This document shows positions 22,760-34,870 of a stretch of 64,000 bases of DNA, in pieces. Numbering within the stretch: the first letter of the stretch is position 1; each line of letters begins with the position of its first letter. The notes under the pieces are model-generated. The model saw only the letters and a program-made list of their open reading frames with translations. It ran no database searches and was not told where the DNA came from. The stretch spans positions 177,654,428 to 177,718,427 of the forward strand of contig OX457056.1 of the NCBI GenBank assembly GCA_949752795.1, in the 5' to 3' direction. The position numbers were made by a program, and so were the translations under genes. The DNA is from Hyperoodon ampullatus (Eukaryota; Chordata; Mammalia; Artiodactyla; Ziphiidae).

Positions 22760-22770
22760 TCAGGCTTTCT

Positions 22771-23349
22771 CCTGATGTACTAAGAGAGGAGGAAGAAGAA
22801 TCTGGAAAATCCCTTCTTGAGATAATGGTCTGGTTCCTAAGCCTGGAACTTTCTGCATAACCCTATTCTGAATGACCAAAGACCCAGTACCTGGGTCTCT
22901 CTCTGGAATTCCTTCTGTAATCAGTAAGAATCTGCACACAGATTTCCCTCCCCACCCCTACGTCCTCTCCCCCCCTCCCCCTCCCCCTCCCCCCTCCTTA
23001 CTGCACACACAGTCCTCCCTCCTCCTATAAGCAAATGGATATACACGGTGAACCCGGGAGAGTGGGAAACCGAAGAGAAACGCCATGTTAGTGCCTTAAA
23101 ATGGTATCCCTCTTCCCCTCCCTTGTAGCCTAAAGAACTCTGCTCTCATTAGGTCGCAATTACTTAGCTTTTCTCTTGCTCTTACTGTCCTGTTAAACCC
23201 CCAGGTCTCTGTCCCTTCTGCTCACTTCCCCAAAGGGACTTGTCAGCAGCAGCTCTCCTCCCAGATACCAGCTGGAGATGCTTTAGTTTCCTATCTGCCC
23301 TCATCACCCAGAAGCATGCCCCGGTTCCCCCTGCAGCCTCACCTACCAT
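22771..23349. other. Unassigned; C-rich tract at 22945-22997
   Basis: Contains an almost pure C/T tract with several runs of five or more C (minus-strand G-quadruplex potential). No gene seen. The last part may be the start of the L2 copy that follows. Confidence 0.5.
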
Positions 23350-23720
23350 CCTGCACCTGTAGGTAAAGCCCAGAGCTTGGCAGACTTACCATTTGCATGT
23401 TACCATTCCTTGGATACACAGGATGCACTTTCCCACCTCCGTGCCATTGCACGTGCTGGGCCCCCTGCCCTAGCTGTCCATCATCTAGCCCTTTGCCAAG
23501 GCTCATCTCAATATCATTTCCTGTGTGAAGCCTTTCCTGACTCTGCTAAGTCAGTGCGAGAGTTCTGCCTCCTCTGAGGGCCTGAACCGCTTCGAACCCC
23601 TCGTGTCCTGCCCTGTATTTATAGCTAAGTTTATATTTCTCTCCCAACTACACTGAAATGTCTCTGAAGGCAGGAACTGTCTGTCACTCAGTCTTCCACG
23701 GGGCTCTGGGTTAAATTAAA
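23350..23720 (+). mobile_element. L2 LINE 3' region
   Basis: 'cctccgtgccattgcacgtgctgggcccc', 'tgtgtgaagcctttcctgactctgc', 'actgaaatgtctctgaaggcaggaactgtctg' are successive L2 3' blocks. Confidence 0.75.
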
Positions 23721-23940
23721 TGGAACATGATTATTGACAGGAATAGCCCTAGACCAAATTTTAAAGTAGGTCCAAAGCGTATCAACTCACACAGATAATT
23801 TAATTTCTTTAATCTCAGTTTCCTCGTGTGTTAAATAATTGAGTTGGTTTCCATGATGTCTTAAATCATTTTCATCTCTGACAAGCTGTAATTCTGCCCA
23901 TGCTCTCCTGTGACCTCTGTGTGCGTGTAAGGGTGCTCGT

Positions 23941-23964
23941 GGCGGGGGTGGGGGGTGGGCAGGG
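23941..23964 (+). repeat. G-rich run
   Basis: ggcgggggtggggggtgggc followed by aggg provides four G-runs compatible with a G-quadruplex. Confidence 0.6.
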
Positions 23965-23994
23965 ATCACTACCCGGGGAGGCCAGGTGGAGCAC

Positions 23995-24090
23995 TGGAAG
24001 AGCACAGGTTTTAGATTAGGACAAACCTGGGTCTAAATCCAGGCTCAGGCGCTCGGCTGCTGGGTGACCTCGGGTGGGCTGGCTTCTCTG
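23995..24090 (+). mobile_element. MIR SINE fragment
   Basis: 'gaagagcacaggttttagatt', 'aaacctgggtctaaatccaggctc' and 'tgctgggtgacctcgg' match the 5' half of MIR. Confidence 0.65.
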
Positions 24091-24119
24091 AGTTCAGTGG
24101 AAAATGAGAAGGACCACAC

Positions 24120-24390
24120 ATCCCCTCAGTGCTGAGTGCCGCGTTGGGTTGGCAGCTGGGAATATGGAGTAAATACAACATATCCCCTCTCTGCAGGAGG
24201 CATGAGTCCATTAGAAGGAGCAAACCCTGAAAACAAGTAAACATAATCAAGTGTAGAAGTTCTCTACAGGAAAATGTCCAGGACACAGCAGGGGCACAAA
24301 GGAGGGAGAGATAGATAAGCAGATTCCAGGGATGATCAGGCTGGGAGTGGGACAAGGAAGGCTCCCCTGAAGACGTGAGACAGAAGGGAA
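24120..24390 (+). repeat. Old high-copy repeat fragment
   Basis: 'ggcagctgggaatatggagtaaatacaac', 'ggcatgagtccattagaagg' and 'gggacaaggaaggctcccctgaagacgtgag' follow the order of the high-copy repeat (recalled 'gctggggatacagcagtgaac', 'catggagcttacattctag', 'ggaaggcctcactgagaaggtgac'). Confidence 0.5.
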
Positions 24391-25699
24391 CGCTCCTGGA
24401 CCTTTTGGGTGGAGAGAGAGAAGCAAGGGGTGCCAGATCTCTTACTGTCATTGTGAGCCTTCTCTGACCCAGATTGGTGAGGCCTAGGAAGCTTGGATCC
24501 AGAGTGCATTTCCCGAGAGGTGGTCACAGCTGACATTTAGACCACTAGGCTGGGCCCGGATCCTACTGGTCTCACTCCAAACCCCAGTCCCTTTCTCTGT
24601 GGTCGATGAGTCATTCCCAGTACCTGAGGTGACCTCTGAGCCACTGTTTCTCCTCAGTGACCTTTGCCCAGCTAATCTCTTTCAGGGAAGAGCAGTGCCT
24701 GAGAAAAGGCAACTAGTTCCATAAGAAGTGACCCCTCCTTCAACTGCCCCCTTTACTGGGTCCAGGGCAGATGCTTTCGGCACAGAATCCACAGGAGTTT
24801 CTACCAAGGGACAGTCTGATAAACAGCACTAGCCTGAGGAAGCTGTTCAAATGCCATGCATTTTGACACTTGGCAGGATTAGCAAAGCGCCTCTGCCCTC
24901 GGAGGGTGGGAAAGTTTCCAGAATTAGTCTGCCTGCAGAAAGGGAGGTCGAGCAAACAGGCATATTGTTTTCTCATAGCTGTCTCTCTTGGTAATGTTGG
25001 GTTCGGCCAGCCGTGCATTTTTGGAGTGTTACACAGGCTTACGTTTAGCCTTCATCAGAGAACAATTAGGATGAGTGTGGGGAGAAGCCAAAGGGTCAGG
25101 GACAACAGATGGGCCTCCACTTAAGCAGTTTAGAAGTTCGGTTGCCCCAAGGGAAGAAGACCCATTTTAGCTGGAGGAGCTAGGAGTTGGGTAGAAAGAG
25201 GCAGAATGGAAAGAAGGCAGAGGGCCTCTCCTTTCTGAAATACCCCTTTGGGACAAGTCTCTGTATCTTAGGCAGTTGATTTAGTTTTCCGTAAAGAAGC
25301 ATCGGCAGCCCTGGCAGAATCAAGAAGCCAGAGGCCTGGTGCCATACTAAAATAGCAGCATTGCTGCGTTTTCCAGCTGAGGGATTACTCCTTGGTGAGC
25401 CAGATACATTTGGAACATCATTTGGAAGCAAAACCACATTTTTTTTCCAAAAAGAAAAAATTTAAAGGAAACTTTGCATGCAGTGAAGTCAGAGCTTAAC
25501 TCTTAAGGGGAAGCAGTGCAGGGACAGCCACTGGATCTTTGCTGATGGAACCCATGCTTCTGGGTGAAGGATGAGTTTCCCTTTGGTGAAAGGTCAGCTG
25601 AGGTGCCTGTGAGGGGCAGAGGGCACTATCTTCCAGAAGGAGTGGTTGACAGAATGAAAGTGCTAGTAAGTTGGTAGAAAAGTACAAAAGTAGAAAGAA
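24391..25699. other. Unassigned stretch
   Basis: No named repeat and no supportable exon. Open frames such as minus 25180-25437 and plus 24870-25124 are unremarkable. Confidence 0.4.
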
Positions 25700-26200
25700 A
25701 ATTGTGTGACTTAGCCTTTGCTGAGTAACATTCCATCCCCAAACTCAGTGGTTGAAAACAACCACCATTTTATGTATGCATGGTTCTGAAGGTCAGCAGT
25801 TTGGCTAGGCTCAGCAGTGTGGTTCTTCTAGTCATCTCACCTGGGGTCATCTGGCTGCTACCATTTGGCAGCTCATAATGGGGTTGGGTAGTCTAAAATG
25901 GCCTTCCTCACTTTTCTAGGCATGGATGCTGGCTCTTAGCTGGGCTGCGTGTCTCCAGAAACCAACCTTGGCTTCTTCACCTGCTGCTAGGTTCCAAAAG
26001 CGGCAGGAGAGAGGGAAAGACTCAACTCACAATCATTTTCCAGTCTCCGCTTGTGTTACATTTGCTGTCCCATTAGCAAAAGCAAGTCGCATGGCCAAGC
26101 TCTGAGTCCATGTGGGAGGAGACGACACCAGGGTGTGGATACAGGGAGGGAGCCCTGGCTCCATTGGGAGCCATTACTGTAACTGTCTACCCACAAGAAG
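25700..26200 (-). mobile_element. MaLR-like (MLT1-type) solo LTR, antisense
   Basis: 'gctgagtaacattccatccccaaactcagtggttgaaaacaacc' at the left and 'ggagccattactgtaactgtctacccaca' at the right read, in reverse, as the 3' end and the TGTGGGTAGAC... 5' end of an MLT1-type LTR. Middle phrases ('cattagcaaaagcaagtcgcatggccaagc', 'gtgtggatacagggaggg') agree. Near complete, no internal region attached. Confidence 0.7.
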
Positions 26201-27007
26201 GAAGTAAATCCGAAATGGAATCGAACACCCTAACCTCAGTGGGATGCAAGCCGTGCGAGTCAGAGTCCCGATGAGCTCAAGCTGAGGGAAGAAAGACCAG
26301 AGAATGATCTTGTTGGGCTTTTGGAGCAAGGCTGCTGTTTCCTGGGGTTGTTGGAGTAGGGAGACGCTTGTCTTAGTAAGAATCGAATAACTCAAGTGAG
26401 GGTCATTTTTAGCATCTCATAAAATTTTATAACATCCTCTTCCTCCATATTTACATATATATCCAAGTAGATACAACTTGAGATTCCTTAGCCTTCCCCA
26501 GCCTATGGGAAAGATGGCGGTGTCGCTATAGACTCTAAGCAGGAAAACAGACACGACACTTTTAGTTTCCACAGCGAATGGAATTGGTTATACTCATGAT
26601 GAAGGAGGAGAGAGCCAAACAAGGGTCAATGAGGCACCCTGGGGATGAGCAACAGCAGGGGGGCTTAGAATCTCATAAAAATAACTCAGCTGGTGTCTTC
26701 CGGAAGCCCCTCCTCAAACTCACATCTCTGGGACCAGGTCACGCAACAATGTCCAAGGCTGACTCTCCCATCCCCACTTAGGAACACCTGACAAAACTGT
26801 CCCTTTATTCTCCTTCTACCCAAATATCTTCCCACAAACCCACTCCTGGAAGTTCACCCTCTTCTTTACCAGACACAGCCAATCTTACATGGATGAATTC
26901 AGATAGGTTCAGGCTGGGACACACACACACACCTGCACACACACGCACAAGCACTGCTCACTCTGTACTACCCCAGCCTCTGCAAGAGTGCTCAAGGAAT
27001 AATAAAA
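26201..27007. other. Unassigned; short (CA)n near 26922-26950
   Basis: No gene or named transposon. An imperfect CA repeat is present near 26922-26950. Confidence 0.4.
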
Positions 27008-27200
27008 GTCTCTTTTATTAAGCACCGTTAATGTGTCATATACCCTATACTTCATTTCTTTACTCATGTGACAACCCTGCAGGTAGGCCCGGTTTTCATT
27101 TCCAAGTAAGAAAATTGCCGTACACAGAGCTTTTGTCTCTGGCCCCAGATTGCACAGCAAATAAGCAATAAGGTCAGGATGGTAAGTCAGGTCCATCTAA
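27008..27200 (-). mobile_element. MIR SINE, antisense
   Basis: 'ttattaagcaccgttaatgtgtcat', 'tgacaaccctgcaggtaggccc', 'aagtaagaaaattgccgtacacag' and 'agattgcacagcaaataagc' are the antisense MIR sequence. Confidence 0.75.
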
Positions 27201-27229
27201 CACCAAAGCCCATCTAACACCAAAGCCCA
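27194..27229 (+). repeat. 18-bp tandem duplication
   Basis: The unit catctaacaccaaagccc occurs twice in direct succession without mismatch, at the edge of the MIR. Confidence 0.9.
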
Positions 27230-27779
27230 TGCCCTTCTCCTACCATGTTGCCTCTCAACATATATAAATGATATTTTATTCTTATCTTGGCACCATGTTT
27301 TATTTTCCCTAAGAGACTTGAACAAGTGGTTATTTATTTCCAAGGTTCCTAGTACCTTTGAGGACCAAAGAGTGCCACCTCATGTTGAGTGGTACCAAGA
27401 TTGAGTTTATCTAAAAATCATCACAACCAGTGTGCTATTTTATGCTCCTGTATGGTCTTCCAAGGACTGCTGTTGTTGTAAGATGAGTGTACTGGAGGAT
27501 TGACCCTGGAGGTGATATAGCCCAGGATCTGGAGGCCATTTAGCATTGTGGTTGAGAACACAAACTTTGGCACTGGGCACAGCCTTAGGAAAGGAATTTT
27601 CCATGGGTACGCAAAGCTGCGTCGTAGCTGGGAGTTTGGGTGATGTCAACATGAGACTCAGCCCAGGCAGGCCAACCCTGTAGAATCTTAGCAGCAATAT
27701 GGATCTGAAGAGCGGGGGTGGGGGGCAGGCAGGGGTGGACACAAATGTTCAAACTATAGCACATACTATCACAATGCAG
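27230..27779. other. Unassigned stretch
   Basis: No gene seen. A G-rich patch occurs at 27714-27735. Confidence 0.35.
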
Positions 27780-28260
27780 AGTAAAAACCAAAGTCTTCAC
27801 CATAACCCTCAGCCTTCCACATCTGGCCCCTCACATGGGCCTTGTCTCCTGCTTTCTTCCCAGCTTACTCTATGCTTACATTGGCCTTGCTGTCGACTAG
27901 CCCTCAAATGCTATGCTTCTACCCCAGGACCTTTGAACTTGCTAATTTCTCTGCTTGGAAAGTTCTTTCCAGAGATATCTGCCCTTTCAACTCTTTCTGG
28001 TGTTTGTTCAAATACGAGGCCTTCCCTGACTACCCCAGTGAAAAGTGCAGCCCAGTCCCCTGCACTGCCTGTTTCTCTTGCTTGCCTTATGTTTCTCTGT
28101 AAAATCTACTCTATCATTTACCTAATTACTTTTGTACTGTGGGCCTCACCCCATGAGACCCCTGAGGACAGAGATTTTTTTAATCCTTTTTTGTCCACTG
28201 CTATCTACCCAGTGCCAAGAACAGTGTCCGACACATAATATTTGTCGAATGAATTCATCT
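27780..28260 (+). mobile_element. L2 LINE 3' region
   Basis: A well preserved L2: 'ccttccacatctggcccctcac', 'ccaggacctttgaacttgc', 'gaggccttccctgactacccc', 'ctgaggacagagattttt', 'gtgccaagaacagtgtccgacac', ending 'atttgtcgaatgaattc'. The 179-codon frame at 27699-28238 is a chance reading through it. Confidence 0.85.
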
Positions 28261-28389
28261 GGGATCTAGTATCTGAGAAACAGTCTCGCCCACATGCCAT
28301 GAGAAAGCAGAGCATGATGGTGAAGAGCACAGGCCACCTCTGTGCTTCCATTGTTCATCACACAGTAATCCAGCTGTTCCCAGCTGTCA

Positions 28390-28600
28390 CAGGACACAAC
28401 GGTGAGCTACTTGAGGGTGAAGGCTGCGTTTTATCATTCTCGCACTGTTTTTTCCAGCTTTACCAAGATATGATTAACAAATAAAATTGTAATAGATTTA
28501 AAGTGTACAACATGATGACTTTAAACATATACCGCTTCTTACCTCACAGCACAGGGCCTGGAGCCTAGGAGTTGCTCATTAAATATTTGTTGAATTTATT
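28390..28600 (+). mobile_element. L2 3' end split by L1M fragment
   Basis: 'gagctacttgagggtgaaggctgcg' and 'cacagggcctggagcctaggagttgctcattaaatatttgttgaa' are the last two blocks of L2. Between them (about 28448-28535) lies 'agctttaccaagatatgattaacaaataaaattg...aaagtgtacaacatgatga', an antisense old L1 3'UTR motif. An A-run follows at 28608-28620. Confidence 0.65.
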
Positions 28601-29673
28601 AAAAAGCAAAAAAAAAAAAAGCTGAACAGAGAATCTGGAAGCACCCATGACCAGCTTTATCTGTTTCCCAGTTTCGCCTTGGGACAGCTGTATACGAAAT
28701 TTGTTCACTTATTTACTTAACTCAGTCAACAAATGCAGCTTTGCAAAATCATGGGATTGCTATTATTATAAACAGTGTTCTTGAGAAATGCAAAGGCCGA
28801 TTCCACTCATGCTTTCCCTAGAAGTGTTTTTCTTCCAAATAGAAACCTCAGTGCCCCCATCCAATCATCACAGATCTCAAAGGCTCGATGTCTGGCCAAG
28901 CACAGGGCACTTTTTGCTCTCCAGTCCCTGCTCCAGAATTTTGGAGAGCATTTCCCTGCCGAAAGCCCTTCCCACCCCTTAAGTGCATTGACAGCCGCTC
29001 ACCACCATAGCAGATGTGTGGTCACAGGCAATTAAGTGGGTACAGGCTGTTAGCGGACAGACAGCATAAAGTATGCACGAGTGAGCCAACAAGCAAACAG
29101 TGGAAACCAGAGTGGTGAGATGGCTGTGCCTGCCCAGCCACTTGGAGAAGAGGGAACTTGCTTGCTTTCTTCACTTCCCAGCACTTCCTCATTGCAGCGC
29201 TAACTGTCATACTGGCCATAATCCTTGTTTGATACGTGAGATTCCAAGAGATGGAGAGATTTGCTCATCCTGCCTGTGGGTCAGGGCACCGGCCCTCACA
29301 GTCACTCCTGCCGTCTTTTCAGTTGTCCACTCCTGAGTGTGGCTACATTCTGGGAAGTTCAGTAACGGTAGATATTTTAGGTGAAACCTCCCATTTGGAT
29401 TGAGAGCAGTTGACTACCATATTTCAAGTCTCTGTCTGGAAGAAAATATGCTTTCAGAGGAAAATGAAACTTCTATCTCCATACCAGCTCATTCCTCATC
29501 CCAGAGAGGCCTATTCCAACCGTGGTTTGGGTCTGTGTTCAGTTCTCTACAGTTCCTTCTGCATGGTCCTATTTTGCACAGACAGTATGTGGTAGTAGTT
29601 ACAATTATCTAAGTAAAAATGATGGAAACTTACATACAACAACACACGTGATCTCAAATGCATTATTCTAGGT
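28601..29673. other. Unassigned stretch
   Basis: No gene or named repeat seen. Confidence 0.4.
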
Positions 29674-29887
29674 CAGAGGTTCTCAACCAGGGGTGATTTT
29701 GACCCCCAGGGGACATCTGGCAATATCTGAAGACATTTTTGATTGTGACAGTCTAAGAGGGAGATGCTGTTGGCATCTAGTGGGTGGAGGCCAGGGATGC
29801 TACTAAACATCCTACTGTGCGCAGGACAGCCCCACAGCAAAGTGTGATCTGGCCCCAGCGTCAACAGTGTTAGGTGGAGAAAGCCTG
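29674..29887 (+). mobile_element. MER20 (hAT MITE)
   Basis: Starts cagaggttctcaaccaggggtg and continues 'ggggacatctggcaatatctgaagacatttttg', 'ggcatctagtgggtggaggccagggatgctac', 'aaacatcctactgtgcgcaggacagcccc', with an eroded right end. Nearly full-length MER20 of the Charlie group. From the literature, some MER20 copies are regulatory in placental tissue; nothing here tests that. Confidence 0.9.
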
Positions 29888-29904
29888 TGCAAAGTGACAG
29901 AAGT

Positions 29905-30770
<866 letters not shown>

Positions 30771-30954
30771 AACTCAGCTCTATTTGAACCAAAGCCATTC
30801 TGGAGAAGAAAGTACAGGGGGAAAACTGACTACCAAAAAAATGAGAAGCAGAGGTCTAAGGGGTAGAAACACGGACAGGTTTTTTGTTTGTCATTGATAA
30901 CTAAATTATCGACTTCTCAGCAAATGACACCTTATCGAAAGTTACTGACCAAAA

Positions 30955-31200
30955 ATTCTATAAAACAGCTTTATTGTGGTATAATTATCATGCAATGAGC
31001 TTTATAAACTTAAAGTATATAATTTTGGTAAGTTTTGACTTTACAAGTTTAAAGTATATAATTTGGTAAGTTTTATATAGTTTGGTAAGTTTATATATAT
31101 ATATATATATATATATCAGTTAAACAATTATTACAATCACAGTGAAAATATCCATCATCCCCCATATCTCCTGTTGTCCCTTTATAATCTTTCCCTCCCT
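30955..31200 (-). mobile_element. Old L1M 3'UTR, antisense, with internal repeats
   Basis: 'acagctttattgtggtataattatcatgcaa' and 'aaacaattattacaatcacagtgaaaatatccatcatccccc' are antisense L1M 3'UTR text. Inside are a local duplication (31003-31093) and a (TA)n run. Confidence 0.6.
31003..31117 (+). repeat. Imperfect tandem copies plus (TA)n
   Basis: Two copies of about 38 bp with the shared core aaagtatataatt...ggtaagtttt (31003-31040 and 31042-31080), a third partial copy at 31081-31093, then (TA)12-13 to about 31117. The simple repeat is likely unstable. Confidence 0.85.
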
Positions 31201-31369
31201 GAAAAATCATAACAGTACTTATCTCATAGGGTTATTGGGAAAATTTAAATGAGATCTGAGCATAGAGAGGGCCTGTTGTATACCTTGCTTACTTTCTTTA
31301 GTAAGAGGAAGCTATTGTACAGTGGAAAAAACCTAATAGCGGAATAACTGTATTCCATGCCCGGATTTA

Positions 31370-31495
31370 CTGCTTATTCTTGGTATTGGGCCGGAACAGA
31401 GGTGAAGATTGAATAAATGAATAATCAGTGCAAATGTGCTCAATAAATGCTTCTTGAATGAATGAATGAACAAATGAATTAATGAATGAATGCAC
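31370..31495 (+). repeat. MIR/L2-type end and (TGAA)n
   Basis: 'gtgcaaatgtgctcaataaatgcttcttgaatgaatgaatgaac' is the usual MIR/L2 terminal motif, expanded into an imperfect (TGAA)n run at 31454-31493. Confidence 0.65.
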
Positions 31496-31659
31496 CAGAT
31501 CTGTGTGCTTAAAAATCTAGCTTTAGAGACAAGAACAGCACAGTGAAAGAAATGGAGACCAAAGACATTACATAATCACATGGCACTAAATAAAAGTGCA
31601 TTTTAAACTTATACAGGTCTTAAATCAAATGTGTATTCTTCCCCACAAAACACACTCTT

Positions 31660-32150
31660 CTTCCTGAAATCCTTAAGTTAGTGGTTGTTCCCACTGTCCA
31701 CTCAGTCCCCCAAGCCAGAAGGCTCGGATGCATCCTCAGCTTCCCATGATCCCTCAACTTCACACTTAATTCTATAGACATATGTTCCTGTCAATTCAGC
31801 TTCCTCTCTTGATGCTCCCACCTCCTCTTCATCTCTCTGGCAAGTTCCAGCTCTCATCAAATCTGATACAGAGGCTACTGTAGGAGCCTCTTCCTTAGCC
31901 TTTCACCTCTTCAGAGCCTTTTCAGCTTCTGAAAGCTAAAACTTTCCTAAAATACCTTGGTTCTTGCCTGCTTCAAGCTTCTGCTAACTTTCCATTACAC
32001 CTGATGTAAAGTCCCACCTCCTTAGGTACAAAACTTCATTAACTGGACTAAATTTAGCTGGTCGGTCTCTAACCCACACCTAAAGTTTTGGTCATACCTA
32101 TGCGTTCACCATTCTCCAGAAACATCTCAGTTATCTCTCTCCCCACACCC
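31660..32150 (+). mobile_element. L2 LINE, 5' portion
   Basis: 'catcctcagcttcccatgatccctcaac', 'cacctcctcttcatctctctgg', 'gatgtaaagtcccacctccttagg' and 'catacctatgcgttcaccattctcc' follow the L2 3' ORF/UTR order. The copy continues beyond the L1M insertion at 32720. Confidence 0.7.
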
Positions 32151-32154
32151 TTTT

Positions 32155-32720
32155 TCTTGTTAATTTTTTAAAATTGTGATAAAATAGACATATCATGAAA
32201 TTTACCATTTTAGCCATTTTTAGGTGTACAGTTTAGTAACATTACATACATTCATATTGTTGTGCAACCATCACCACCATCCATCTCCAGAACTTTTCCA
32301 TCATCACAAACTGAAACTCTGAACCTCTTAAACAACAAATCCCCATTCTCCCTTCCTGCAGCCCCTGGCAACCACCATTCTACTTTCTGACTCTATGAAT
32401 ATGACTACTCTAGGTACTTTATATAAATGGAATCCTACAGTATTTGTCTTTTCATGTCTGACTTTTTTCACTTAGCATAATGGCTTCAAGTTTCATCCAT
32501 GTTGTAACATGCGTCAGACTTTCGTTCCTTCTTAAGGCTGAAAATATTCCGTTGTATGTATATACCACATTCTGTTTATTCACTCATTATCAGTGGACAT
32601 TGGGTTGTGTCCATCTTTTAGCAATTTTGAGTAATGCTGCTCTGAGCATTGGTGTACAAGTATCTCTTCAAGTCCCTGCTTTCAGTTCTTGTTCTCCCCA
32701 TGCCTTTTAATATTACATCT
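32155..32720 (-). mobile_element. L1M 3' end, antisense, inserted in L2
   Basis: Antisense L1M: 'aaaattgtgataaaatagacatatcatgaaatttacc', 'tttaggtgtacagtttag', 'caaccatcaccaccatccatc', 'ggaatcctacagtatttgtc', 'cacttagcataatggc', 'tattccgttgtatgtatataccac'. Flanks ctccccacaccctttt (32139-32154) and ctccccatgcctttta (about 32694-32709) look like a decayed target-site duplication. Confidence 0.85.
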
Positions 32721-33050
32721 TCCTTTGGTCTAGAGAGTCAGCCCAGAGGCATCTTCTGCACCTCTTTCTGGAGAACTCATATTCATCCATCAACACCCAT
32801 TTCAAAAGTTCCTTTCCTGGTTTAATCAAGAAGAGCTGGCCATGCATTCCTCGGCACTCCCTCAGCCACAGAGATTATGCTCTCTTATAGTTCTTCCTTC
32901 ATTGAATCACAATATTTTTGTGTCATTGTCTTCCTTGCCTTACTAAACTATACTTTAATAAAAAGGGAGCTTACCTTGCTCAACTTTCTCCTCCATATAT
33001 CATGCTCAACCCACTGTCAGAGCTACATAAATATTTAAGAACAAATATTT
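32721..33050 (+). mobile_element. L2 LINE, 3' portion
   Basis: Continuation of the L2 at 31660: 'ctttctggagaactcatattcatcc', 'catttcaaaagttcctttcctgg', 'cactccctcagccacagagattatgc'. The last 100 bp are poorly preserved. Confidence 0.6.
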
Positions 33051-33121
33051 TAAGGACTGCCTCTGGGTTCTTCAGGCCCAACTTCTGTGGATACTCAAGA
33101 AATATTAGTCACTGTTGACTT

Positions 33122-33332
33122 TTTTTTTTTTTTTTTTTTTGTGGTACGCGGGCCTCTCACTGTTGTGGCCTCTCTCATTGCAGAGCACAGGCTCTGGATG
33201 CGCAGGCTCAGCAGCCATGGCTCACGGGCCCAGCCGCTCTGCGGCATGTGGGATCCTCTCAGACCGGAGCACGAACCCATGTCCCCTGTATCCGCAGGCG
33301 GACTCTCAACCACTGCGCCACCAGGGAAGCCC
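33122..33332 (-). mobile_element. CHR SINE, short cetacean form, antisense
   Basis: Poly-T, gtggtacgcgggcctctcac ... ccaccagggaagccc. Flanked by an 11-bp duplication actgttgactt at 33111-33121 and 33333-33343. Complete. Confidence 0.95.
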
Positions 33333-33343
33333 ACTGTTGACTT

Positions 33344-34649
33344 GTATTGTCCATTTGCTCCAGGAAAAGATCCAACATAAAGATCTGACCTTAGAAGGAC
33401 TTTCTGGCTGCCACAGGGTCCTTACGTCCTTGGGGTCTCTGAGGAGGTGACACACCATGCTTAAACACTCTGAAATGCAACCTCCTTTAACCCTATAACT
33501 CATCTACTTACATAGCCCTGATGGGAAGGCTCAAATCAGCTGAACTTTCCTTTATACCTTCAACCTTGCAACTCATACCTTTTCACTTGTGCTCAAGGCT
33601 GAGGACCTGAGAAGAGTTGAATGGAGCTCTTAACTTCAGAATTAAAAAGCATTTTCTCAGCTCTTTGAAGAACTACTCTTCTCCCATAAACATAGAATAT
33701 AGTAGTCGTAGGAGAGCCATGGGAAACCTAAACGACAGCTCTTAGCTCTCCAGCCACCCTCCACTTCCCCTTTTCCTGGCTCTACCCTCTCCCCATCAGC
33801 TCTACCTTTCCTTCCCAAATATCCTAGTGTGCACTCTTGGCCTTTTCCTTGCCTATGATCTTGACTCTCAGAAAGGAGACAGCATCGCACCTATGTTGAG
33901 TGATGATGTGTCCAACACATCACAGTGCATGGCATTCACTTCTTCATCCGTTCGTTCATTTCCTTAGCCTTTTGTCTCCATGCTGGAGGAATCCACACAT
34001 CTGCTCACCTGTGAGAAGGGGAGCATAAGGACACACTGCCTCCCTAACCAGGGAAGCACATGCAAACATGTGTGTATCCACCTTTGAAGAAAGTTCATTC
34101 ACTTCCAAATAAAGTTCAAGGGCTATAGTCCAGCCCACTTCTGGTCCAGAGTGTGTTGAGGAGTTTTGAGTGGGCTCCTTGGATAACTTAACTCCTCTCC
34201 ATGTCATATTAACATGTAAAATATTGGGGCAACCCCACAGTCACCCTCCAGCCCTCAAAGAGTACCTAAGAAGTTCTTCCTTGGGTCCTATCTCAACTCC
34301 TTTTGAGCCCCTTTGCTTTTAGTTTCCTCTTCCTGCCCTTCCCACTCACTCCACTATGTGCCCCTCCTTAGGTGTCAGCCACTATCCACTTCACCAGCCC
34401 AATGTCTTGCCAGGGGGTAGAAGGGACTTGAGGTCTCGCAGGTGGAGGAGGAGGAATAAAATTTTAAGATGGAAGTCTGTTCTGACATTGGGATGCCTTA
34501 AAGAACATTCCAGGTGTGTCTCGTAGTATACAAGTAAATTGACTAGCAGAGTCTCAGCACCTATGTGTGGCATAGAGGGTCTCCTTGAGTTGCATTACAG
34601 CAGTGTTCAATTCCCTTGGATACAACAACTCCAGAAAGTAGATGGGAAG
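33344..34649. other. Unassigned stretch
   Basis: No gene or clearly named repeat. 33720-33850 and 34300-34400 are pyrimidine-rich. Confidence 0.4.
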
Positions 34650-34870
34650 AGGAGCAAGAGGTGAAGAAAAACCCATACCCTCCACAGTGAAGATGAAGTA
34701 GAGGGAGACAGGTCACCTAGGAGACCACTGCAGTAACTGTGAGACTCTGAATTAAGGCAGTGGCTCTTGGCTTCAAGCCTAGATAATTGGGTGGTTGGAT
34801 AAGAAAAATTAGTGCAGGTCTTAAGAAAAGATAATGACCAGTTTGGGCTATGCTGAGTTTGGGATGGCAC
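34650..34870 (+). repeat. Old high-copy repeat fragment
   Basis: 'gagggagacaggtcacctaggagaccactgcagtaactg' and 'gaccagtttgggctatgctgagtttgggatgg' match mid-portions of the high-copy repeat better preserved at 36290-36760. Confidence 0.5.

Noticed and set aside
27699..28238. 179-codon plus-strand open frame
   Set aside because: Most of it coincides with an L2 3' region, so it is a chance frame through a repeat.
33115..33450. Open frames of 80-110 codons repeated at several places (4261-4662, 33087-33450, 44501-44999, 49299-49672) with similar peptides
   Set aside because: All are translations of the CHR SINE. Similar peptides recur because the SINE recurs.
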